Positions 50,711 through 59,000 of a DNA stretch of 64,000 nucleotides are shown one piece after another. The DNA is taken from assembly GCF_014646295.1 (NCBI RefSeq), contig NZ_BMNE01000008.1, positions 1-64,000 on the forward strand, written 5' to 3'. The notes under the pieces are model-generated. The model did not search any database. It was not told where the DNA came from and saw nothing but the letters and a program-made list of their open reading frames with translations. The position numbers and the translations under genes are program-made. How positions within the stretch are numbered: position 1 is the first letter of the stretch; each line of letters starts with the position of its first letter. Origin of the DNA: Nocardia rhizosphaerihabitans (lineage in GTDB: Bacteria > Actinomycetota > Actinomycetes > Mycobacteriales > Mycobacteriaceae).

Positions 50711-53581
50711 TTACTGGTCCTTTCCGGGGACGATCACCAGCAGTGGGCGGACCAGTTGCTGGGTGGGGGCGAGGGATTCGGCGAGGCGTTGTTCCTCGGC
50801 GATGCGGCGGGCGTACTTGTCGACCTTCTTTTTCTGGGTGCCGAACAGTTCGAGTTGTTCGGCGCCGGAATGCCAGCGGTCGGCGCGGCGGCGCCACTGG
50901 GCGAGGCGCTCGTTGGCGGAGCGTTCCTGGTGGTCGAGGACGAGTTTCATCGACTTGGTGGCCTGGTCGACGGCGACGGGGATCAGCTGTTGGAAGCGTT
51001 CCGGGTCGGGGATCGGGCCGGGGTTGGCGGTGTCGGGCTTCAAGCCGGTCTCCGTGAGTAGGAAGTCCAGGCTTTCCAGCGGGCGGGGCATCGCGAAGGT
51101 CGGGCGGTCCGGGTCGGGGAATTCGACGGTGGAGAAGACGCGGGAGACGAGCTGGCCGCGGCGGTTCATCAGGGTGCCCATGAGGACGACGGTGACGGCG
51201 TCGACATCGCCGCGGATGGCGAAGATCTGGTTGCGGCCGAGTGCCGACAGGGCGCGGTCGCTGGCCCAGTCGAGGACTGGGTGCAGGGGGCCGAGGTAGT
51301 GGGCTTCGGGCCAGGTGGTGTCGTTGATGCCTCTGCCCTGACGGGCTGCGCGCAGCTGGGCGTCGCCGACCTGGCGGGAGGTGGCGAGCTTGAGGCGCTG
51401 GTCGATCTGGCCCTTGTCTCGGTAGTTCTGGGGTAGGTGGGCCAGGCGCTGGCGGAGGTCGCGGGGCGGGATCAGTTCGGCGATACCGTGATTGGCGTGG
51501 ACGGTCCAGCCGACGCCGCCGTTGTCGGGGGCGGCGTGAGGGACGTCGTTGAAGGCGGCGCGGAGGGCCTCGTCCAGGTAGTCGACGTCGGTGGGGTAGA
51601 GGCTCTGGCGGGGGAGTTCGGGAAGGGCGAGGGGCAAGTCCTGGTCCAGCTGGGCGAAGAAGGCGTCGAAATCGTCGCCGTCGAGGACGTCTTCGACCGT
51701 CTTGATCTGGTCGTCCAGTGTGGTCTTGCGGGCCAGCACATCGCGGATCGCCGACTCCTCTTCGCCGACACTGTGTTTGCCCATGAGTGAGGCGACGTCG
51801 CCGAGGGTGGTGTGGGCCTGGTTCTCGCGTTCGAGCAGGCGGGACAGCACGCGCAGGTCACCGGAGAACTCGGAGTCCGACGGTTCCAGGATCAGCGAGG
51901 AGATGACCGGAGGGTACTTCTGGCCGTAGCGGTCGACGCGGCCGTTGCGCTGTTCGATGCGGATCAGCGACCACGGGATGTCGTAGTGGATCAGGTGGTG
52001 GCACTGGGCATGCAGGTTCACGCCTTCGGAAGCGACATCGCCGGTGACCAGCACGCGGATGGGGGAGGTTTCGAGCTTGAAGCTCTCGACGATTTCCTGC
52101 TGCTCCACATCGGACAGGCCGCCGTGCAACATGGCGATGTTGTTCGGCTTCAAGCCCAGGGCGCTGGGCAGGAGTTCTTCGAGCCACTTCAACGTGGCGA
52201 CGCGCTCGGCGAAGACGACGGCACGGGTGTCGGACTTCGGGCCGACGCCGATTTCGCGGAGTCGCGACACCAGTGCGGCCTGCTTGCCTGCTGATTCGGT
52301 GAAGGCCTTGTCGTTGAGATCGGCGAGATTGTTCAGGGCAGCGAGTTCGACGTGCTGCTCCGGGGTGGTGTCTTTGCGGAGCTTCTCGCGACGCTGATTG
52401 ATCGACTCACGCAGTGCGGCAGGGGAGGACAGGAACGCCTTGGCCAGGGTCCACGGGAACAGGCCCTTGGTGTCGCCGGAGTAGGGGGAGCTGCCGGATT
52501 CGGGGTGCAGCCACACCTGCGAAAGCTCGCGGGCGACAGCATCTTCGGCAGGAGAGGGCTGCACCAGTTTGTGGACAGGCTCGGCACGCTCGGCCCAGTC
52601 GCTGCCGACCTCCGCGGCGACCTCGTCGTGGTGACGGTGCCGGCGGATCAGCAGAGACTGCACGTCCTGTTTGGTGAAGGAACCATCCGCGGCGACGGCG
52701 GTGGGGTCGAGCAGGCGCAGTAGTTCGGCGAAGGATTCTTCGCGGCCGTTGTGCGGGGTGGCCGACGCCAGGATCAGGGCCTCGGTGTTGGGGGCCAGGA
52801 CCCGGGCGAGTTCGTTGTTCTGGGTGCCGACGTTGGTGAGATTGTGGGACTCGTCGATTACCACCGCGTCCCAGTGCTGGCGCTCCAGGTGGGCTTTGTA
52901 GCGGGGGCTTTTGAGCGTGTCGATCGAGATGATCGCGCGCTTGTAGTACGTGAACGGATTGCGGGTGGCGGGCAGCTTCTGGCGGACCTTCTGGATGCCT
53001 GCCGAGTCGAGGCGTACGAACGGCAGCGCGAAGCGGCACCACAGCTCGTGCTGCATCTGCTCGAGGACGTGCTTGGGGGTGACGATCAGGATGCGCTCGC
53101 CCCGGCCGCGGCGGACCAGTTCGGACAGGATCATGCCGATCTCGAGGGTCTTGCCGAGACCGACGGCGTCGGCCAGCAGAATGCGCGGCCTGATGTGCTG
53201 AGGGTCAAGGGCTTTGGCGACCGCAGCGCGCTGGTAGCCGAGGGAGTCGGCGAGCATGCGGGTGGAGACGGTGAGCGTCTGGTCGCCGTAGGGGAACGGG
53301 GTCTTGCGCAGGAGCGCTTCGAGCCAGAGCCGGGAATCGCGGTAGCCGGACGAGCCGTCCGGGACCACCTGGGCGCGGGCGGGATCGAGCACCTCGATGC
53401 GGTCGAGACTGTCGTAGAACGTCGCCGTGGTGTCGGCAACCAATTCCGACAGGCCGCGGACGCGGAGGAGCCAGCCGTCGGAACCCTGCTCGGCCGAGGT
53501 CACCAGCCATTCCTCGTCACGGACCACAACGATCGAGCCGGGGGCGACGTTGAGCTCGCGGGGCTCGACGGCTTGGGTCAT
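50711..53581 (-). CDS. drmD: DrmD-like SNF2-family helicase of DISARM class 1
   Basis: A 956-aa SNF2/RapA-type translocase. Walker A ADAVGLGKTLEIGMIL is near residue 140, motif II VVIDESHNLTNVG near 240, ASATPHNGREESFAELLRLLDP near 290, and the C-terminal lobe with GDVASEGVNLHAQCHHLIHYD and IEQRNGRVDRYGQ near 520-555. It should track on duplex DNA using ATP. The ATG at 53581 follows AGGAG. It precedes the DrmMI-like methylase by two bases, the gene order of class 1 DISARM. Its promoter (53758-53730) carries the 15-bp element shared with the left defence block. Confidence 0.8.
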   Translation of the reverse strand: MTQAVEPRELNVAPGSIVVVRDEEWLVTSAEQGSDGWLLRVRGLSELVADTTATFYDSLDRIEVLDPARAQVVPDGSSGYRDSRLWLEALLRKTPFPYGDQTLTVSTRMLADSLGYQRAAVAKALDPQHIRPRILLADAVGLGKTLEIGMILSELVRRGRGERILIVTPKHVLEQMQHELWCRFALPFVRLDSAGIQKVRQKLPATRNPFTYYKRAIISIDTLKSPRYKAHLERQHWDAVVIDESHNLTNVGTQNNELARVLAPNTEALILASATPHNGREESFAELLRLLDPTAVAADGSFTKQDVQSLLIRRHRHHDEVAAEVGSDWAERAEPVHKLVQPSPAEDAVARELSQVWLHPESGSSPYSGDTKGLFPWTLAKAFLSSPAALRESINQRREKLRKDTTPEQHVELAALNNLADLNDKAFTESAGKQAALVSRLREIGVGPKSDTRAVVFAERVATLKWLEELLPSALGLKPNNIAMLHGGLSDVEQQEIVESFKLETSPIRVLVTGDVASEGVNLHAQCHHLIHYDIPWSLIRIEQRNGRVDRYGQKYPPVISSLILEPSDSEFSGDLRVLSRLLERENQAHTTLGDVASLMGKHSVGEEESAIRDVLARKTTLDDQIKTVEDVLDGDDFDAFFAQLDQDLPLALPELPRQSLYPTDVDYLDEALRAAFNDVPHAAPDNGGVGWTVHANHGIAELIPPRDLRQRLAHLPQNYRDKGQIDQRLKLATSRQVGDAQLRAARQGRGINDTTWPEAHYLGPLHPVLDWASDRALSALGRNQIFAIRGDVDAVTVVLMGTLMNRRGQLVSRVFSTVEFPDPDRPTFAMPRPLESLDFLLTETGLKPDTANPGPIPDPERFQQLIPVAVDQATKSMKLVLDHQERSANERLAQWRRRADRWHSGAEQLELFGTQKKKVDKYARRIAEEQRLAESLAPTQQLVRPLLVIVPGKDQ

Positions 53582-53729
53582 CGGCTGCACTCCTGATAGG
53601 TCGACGCAGAGTGATCCAATGTAGTGCCGAAACGGCATTCATTCGGAATTCTGCATGTTTAGATCGGCGGGCATGGCAGGGTGGAGATCGGCGAATGAGC
53701 CTCGGGTGTTGCATGCTCTTGCGTGCTCG

Positions 53730-53758
53730 AGCATAAGTTGGCGTGAAAACAATGTCAA
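53730..53758 (-). promoter_or_regulatory. Promoter of the DrmD operon with fourth copy of the TTGACRWTGTTTTCA element
   Basis: On the minus strand TTGACATTGTTTTCA (53758-53744) supplies the -35 box TTGACA; 17 bases later TATGCT (53735-53730) is a good -10. The start codon of the DrmD gene is 150 bases downstream. The spacer half of the element (TGTTTTCA) is the same as at 1978, 2014 and 15106, so a shared operator overlapping the promoter is inferred. The + strand gene at 53846 begins 88 bases away on the other side and could share the control. Confidence 0.7.
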
Positions 53759-53845
53759 TCGATGGATGGCTGCGCCGGGCGCAACCTGGGCACCGTGAGC
53801 TACCGTGATCGTCACCAGGGCTTGGACAGGTGGGGGAGGTGCGGT

Positions 53846-54544
53846 GTGGCAGACGCGGCGGGGGCGCCGACCGAGCTGACGGCTCGCGATACGCCGCCCC
53901 GAGAGGGCCCTACCTATGGCGAACTGCGGGATGTCGTCGCAGCCTTTCACCCACCGGATCTGCCGGCACTCGAGCAGGGTGAGAGCCCGTGGCCGACCGT
54001 GACGCTCGGTGAATTGGTCGATGCGGGTGCGCTTACTGTGTTGGAATCGCCGCCTACCCTCATGGCAACCGACGCGGGATCGGACATGTTGACTGCCAAG
54101 GATATTCGGCTCGGCCGCGCGGCGTCGAAGATCTGCGACCCGCAAACGCCCGGAGCCGTTACCGCGCAGCAGGGTGACGTGGTGGTCGCGGTGGGTGGAC
54201 CCACGGTGGCGCGAGTCTGCACTGCCGAGCTACTGGTTGCGCCGGGAGTCATGGTGCTGCGAGGCAATCCGAACGTGATCGATGCGGTCTTCCTCTCCGG
54301 TGTCGTCCGGGCCGCGGGCGAGATGGCGGCAGGCAAGCCGATCGACCTGTTCGCGGTGAATTTTCCTCGGTTGCCGCTCGCTGGTCAGCGGGATGCCGGC
54401 GCGGCGATCGCGCGGCTGATGGACATCGAAAATGCCTGGCGGACTCAGCGGCTCGCTGTGGAGCGGCTGGTCGCAGACGGTCTGGCCGGTCTGGCCACGG
54501 GTATGTTGCGCGCCCCGTCCGGGGCGGGAGACCTGGGGGAATGA
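53846..54544 (+). CDS. HsdS-like recognition-domain protein
   Basis: A 232-aa protein resembling a single target recognition domain plus helix of type I specificity subunits: WPTVTLGELVDAGALTVLES, TAKDIRLGRAASK, GDVVVAVGGPTVARV, and a C-terminal long helix (ARLMDIENAWRTQRLAVERL). It is like the C-terminal part of the methyltransferase at 2093. GTG at 53846 follows GGGGGAGG; residues read before it are not family-like. One domain instead of two suggests it dimerises or serves the DrmMI-like methylase or the helicase downstream. It heads a three-gene + operon with the kinase (1-base gap) and SF1 helicase. Confidence 0.7.
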   Translation: MADAAGAPTELTARDTPPREGPTYGELRDVVAAFHPPDLPALEQGESPWPTVTLGELVDAGALTVLESPPTLMATDAGSDMLTAKDIRLGRAASKICDPQTPGAVTAQQGDVVVAVGGPTVARVCTAELLVAPGVMVLRGNPNVIDAVFLSGVVRAAGEMAAGKPIDLFAVNFPRLPLAGQRDAGAAIARLMDIENAWRTQRLAVERLVADGLAGLATGMLRAPSGAGDLGE

Positions 54545-54545
54545 G

Positions 54546-55952
54546 ATGACTCCGCGGATCGTGGCGCAGCGCTACGAGCTGATCGAGGTGATCGGGCGCG
54601 GTGGCATGGGGCAGGTGTATCGGGGCTTCGATCGCACGCTCAAACGGAGGGTCGCGGTCAAGTTCATCCACCCCCGCCTCGCCGAGAACGAGGAGTGGGA
54701 ACGGCGTTTCGTGCGCGAAGCCGAACTGATGGCGCGGATGAGTCATCCCGGCATGGCCACCGTTTTCGACGCCGGAATCGACCCCGGACCGCCCGAGCAG
54801 CCGTTCCTGGTCATGGAGTATATCGACGGTGTCACCCTCGACAGCATTCTGGCCAGGCGCGGCAGCCTGCCCGTCGGTGCGGTGGCGGGAATAGCTGCGC
54901 AAACGGCGGCGGTGCTCGCTGAAGCGCACGGGCATAGCATCTTTCATCGGGATCTGAAGCCGTCGAATCTGATGCTGTGCGCCGACGGAACGGTGCGGGT
55001 GCTCGACTTCGGGATCGCCGTGGCGCTCGATTCGGGCCAGCCGAGGCTCACCCGGACAGGGTCGGGGATCGGTACACCGGAATACATGGCACCCGAACAG
55101 GTTCGGGGCAAGACCGTGGTGCCGCAAACGGATCTGTATTCGCTGGGTCTGGTGATGTATGAATTGCTCACCGGGGTCAGGGCCATGCTCGGTGGCTCGG
55201 AGATCGACACCATGATCAATCAGGTCAATGCCGCAGCACCGGACCTCACCCGGGAACGCCACGATGTGCCCGAAGAGCTGGCGGTGCTCGTCTCGGGCAT
55301 GCTCGCCAAGGATCCGCTCGACCGGCCGACGGATGCGGCAACCGTGCACGCGGTGCTGATGCGCTACGTCGGCGCGCTCGACGGGCTGATGGACCGGGCC
55401 GATCCGGTGAGCCCTGCCCGCCTGTATGCCACCGCGGTCGGGGCATCCGCGGCAACGCGGACAGCGCCGACCCAATTGCATCAGGGCGCCGACTCGGCTC
55501 CCGGACACGAGTTCACCCGCGGCGACATCGATCGGGCGGTCCGCCATGCCCGCGATCTCGCCGACGAATCCAAGTATGTCCCCGCGGTCGGGGAACTGAG
55601 GGACTTGCTCGAGGTCGCCGTCGGGCACCTGGGTGCCCGCGATGCCGACGTGGTCGACACCAGAATCCGGCTGGCCGATCTGTGTCTCGAATCCGGGGAC
55701 TACATCCAGGCCGCCGCGCTGTACAGCGCGCTGATCGACGACCTCACCGCCGAGCGCGGTCCCTACGACGATCAGGTCATGTTTTGCCAGCGTCAGCTGG
55801 CTGCCTGCCAGGTGCACAGCGGACAGGTGCGGGCCGCACTGACCCGGTTGCGGAAACTGCATGCGCAGCTGGCCGCCTGGCACGGCGAGAGCGATCCAAG
55901 GGTGGTGCAACTGGGGGAGATGATCACCCAGATCCGGGCCGGATCCAGATAG
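54546..55952 (+). CDS. Hanks-type Ser/Thr protein kinase with TPR-like C-terminal region
   Basis: A 468-aa kinase. Residues 8-275 are a complete catalytic domain: glycine loop IGRGGMGQVYRG, ATP lysine in RRVAVKFIHP, catalytic HRDLKPSNLML near 136, DFG in VLDFGIAVAL, and GTPEYMAPEQV. Residues 320-468 are paired helices (AVRHARDLADESKYVPAVGEL, LYSALIDDLTAERG) like TPRs, and there is no transmembrane segment, so unlike PknB-type kinases it is cytosolic. In BREX type 2 the kinase PglW, and in some defence islands other kinases, switch systems on infection. It lies between a recognition-domain gene and an SF1 helicase-nuclease in one transcript, which suggests a control role. Confidence 0.82.
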   Translation: MTPRIVAQRYELIEVIGRGGMGQVYRGFDRTLKRRVAVKFIHPRLAENEEWERRFVREAELMARMSHPGMATVFDAGIDPGPPEQPFLVMEYIDGVTLDSILARRGSLPVGAVAGIAAQTAAVLAEAHGHSIFHRDLKPSNLMLCADGTVRVLDFGIAVALDSGQPRLTRTGSGIGTPEYMAPEQVRGKTVVPQTDLYSLGLVMYELLTGVRAMLGGSEIDTMINQVNAAAPDLTRERHDVPEELAVLVSGMLAKDPLDRPTDAATVHAVLMRYVGALDGLMDRADPVSPARLYATAVGASAATRTAPTQLHQGADSAPGHEFTRGDIDRAVRHARDLADESKYVPAVGELRDLLEVAVGHLGARDADVVDTRIRLADLCLESGDYIQAAALYSALIDDLTAERGPYDDQVMFCQRQLAACQVHSGQVRAALTRLRKLHAQLAAWHGESDPRVVQLGEMITQIRAGSR

Positions 55953-56029
55953 CGGGGATCTGTAGCGCGGCCCCGTGAGCTGGCGATACCGTTGGCAGGT
56001 TGGTCTGCACGGGGTGAGGAGTAGTCGGG

Positions 56030-59000
56030 ATGGCGGAACCGGGGTCCGTGCTGGAAGCCGAACTGGCGGATCGGGCGTCCCGGTTGTTCCGGTTCCTGGC
56101 TCGCGTGCAGGGGGTCGGTGGTCACGCGATCCTCGATGCCGACGATCTCGGGGCGGTGGAATGGCTCGGAGAACTGCCACCGAGTGAGGCGGCCCGGTTC
56201 ACGCCAGGATCGGAGGACAAGCCGTTTCTGCGGTTGGACAAGGTGCCTGTTTCCCCGCCGATCGATCCGCCCGGGCCCGAGGTTCGGGCTTGGCTCGTCC
56301 CCGGACGACTCGACGATCACACCGCCGAGCCTGCCTTGCGCGCCGAAAGGGTCAACGTCAACGCCGTCACGGAACGGCTCATCGAACACCCCGAGGTCTC
56401 GGAGCAGTTCGACCGGTGGCTGCGGCGGTGGCGGGCCTGGGCCGAACGCGCCCGGATCGAGGAACCGGCGCATCGCTGGTATCGGGCGATCTATCGGATG
56501 TACTCCGATGTCAACGCTTCGGCGGAATCGAAGGAAGCGGTGCTGGCGCTGGGGTGCGTCGTGTGGCGGCGGCCCGGGACCGGGACGATTCGCCGGCACG
56601 CACTGACCATGCCGGTGAAGTTCGAATTCGACACCGACTCGGGCACTTTGACCGTGCGGCTCGACCTCGACGCAGGGCGAGCGACGATGGAACTGTCAGA
56701 TTTCCTCGATCCTGGTGAGATCGTCGATCCGGCGCTGCTGCGCACGGTGGAGCGCGAATTCCTCAGTGGCGTCGACCCATTCGACCATGACGTGATCGCA
56801 GGTCTCATGCGGAGGCTGCTGCACAGCCTCGGTCCTGACACCGATTTCCGCGACGAGATGATGCCGGCTGCCGCAACAGCGGGCCCGGTCGGCTACTACG
56901 CGCCCGCGCTGATCGTCCGGTCCCGCGGCAAGCGGGGGCTGACTCGCGTGCTCGACACCATCGCCGACCGGATTCATGACCAACGCCGGGTGCCGGCCGG
57001 ATTGCGTAATCTGGTCGATCCGGCCTACACGGCTACCGCGGAACTGCCGTCGGACAACGGTGCGATGGTGCATGACGGGTCCGACAGCTTCCTGCCGCTG
57101 CCGCTCAACGCGGTCCAGCTGGCGATCCTGCAGCACGTGGACTGCCATGCCCACACCATCGTGCAGGGACCGCCGGGCACCGGTAAGACGCACACGGCTG
57201 CCGCCTTGATCACGCACCTGCTCGCCCAGGGCAAGCGGGTGCTCGTCACCGCGCACACCGACCGGGCGCTGGCCGAGGTACGGGGGAAACTGCCTGTCCA
57301 GATGCGCGACCTGTGTGTCTCGGTCGCCGGGGCCAGCCGGGACAACTTCGACGATTTGAAGCTGTCGATGGAGCGGATCGCGGCGGCAGCCGACGATCAC
57401 GATGCCCCGGGTGCCCGTCGGAGAGTCGAGGCATCCAACGCACGCGTCGCGGAGTTGCGAGCGGCTCGTGCGCGTGTCGGCGAAAAACTGCTCCGCCGTC
57501 GCGAGCAGGAGGTAACCCGTCACCTCGTCGGTTCCTACCAGGGCACGCTGACCGAACTGATCCAGCGGTATCGGTCGGAGGCGACGCGGTTCGGCTGGAT
57601 GCGTGGGCTCGACAAGGTCGATGCCGGTGCGGCTCTCCCGATTTCGTCTATCGAAGCACTCGAGTGGCGAACGCTCTTGCTCGACGATGCCCTGGCGGAC
57701 TCTGAGGTCGCCGCACCACAGCTGCTCTCTGTGCACGATGTGCCGCCGGTCGCTCAGGTCGCGCAGTGGTGCGCTCGGCTGGCCGGCGCGACGGAGCGGG
57801 TCGATGCTCTGGTCGCGACCGGGACGCGGTCATGGATCGAACAGATCCGCGGTATCACCCTTGCCAGCCAGGGAGAGCTGGTGGCAACGGTGCGAAAGGT
57901 GGACCGCGAGCTCAACGAGCTGGCAGGCAGCCGGGACGGATGGGTTCGCGATGCAGTCGCCGACGTGGCCAGAGGACGGGGCGGTGTCTGGCACGGGCGG
58001 CGCATGCGGCTGGTCGAATTGCTCGACCCCGCGGCAACTCTGATTGGCGAGCTCGGTATCGCGCAGGTACGGGTGTCCGGGGGCGACCGTGCCGCGCTCG
58101 TCGCCCTGGCCGAATCGGTGCTCGGCCATATCGAGAAGAACGGTGCACTGAAACTGCGCCCGGACGGTGCGCCGAAGGTGGGTCTCACGACGAGCCGTGT
58201 CGTGAAAGATGCTGCGCCACTGTTCGAGCAGGTTCGGGTGGACGGCCGGATTCCGGTCACCCCCGAACAACTGCGTTCCTTCCTCAACTACGAAAAGGTC
58301 GAGCGGCTCGTCGAGCAGCTCGACGAAGTGTGGACAGGCTCCGGAGTAGCCGCCGCGGCGCCCGGCAGTGTGTCAGTCCGGTTGGCCCACCATCGCGAAC
58401 ATGCCGAGCAATTGCGCTCGCTGCTCACCGTCGGCGCCGAACTGGTGACCGCAGGTCAGCACTTCCGTGGATACGGGATGGCCGAGCCGGACTGGTCGGA
58501 TCGGGTCGCGCGCCAGGCCCTTCTCGCCTCATTCGACGCGGCCGCCGCCATCGATGAGCAAGCCGCGGTGGCAGAACTGTTCGACACCGTCGCCGCCCGG
58601 GTTGCCGGTCTGCGCTATCAGCCAGGTGCCACCGCCAATCTGCACGCGCTGCACGAGGCGCTGCAGCGCCGCGACATCGAGGCTTACCAGCATGCGCATA
58701 CGCGCTTGGCCGAGCTGAATACGCTGCGAGCGCGGTATACCCGGCGCGGCGAGCTGGATGCCCGAATGGCGGCGCTGCTGCCTCAGCTGCGCGAAGCCGT
58801 GAACTCCACCGCGGTGTCGCAGGTTTGGGACATCCACCTCGGTGATCTCGAAAAGGCTTGGGACTGGGCAGTACTCGGCGCGTGGTTGGACGGCGTCGAT
58901 ACCGAGCCTGCCAACGAACTTTTCGATCAGCTCGACGACATCGAGGTCGGGTTGCGTGAGGAAGCCACTCAACTCGCGGTGACCAAGGCCTGGGACAAGG

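Noticed and set aside
54249..56180. Minus-strand open frame of 643 codons
   Set aside because: Shadow of the kinase gene and its neighbours; Arg/Pro/His-rich with no domain. The + strand reading has full kinase motifs.
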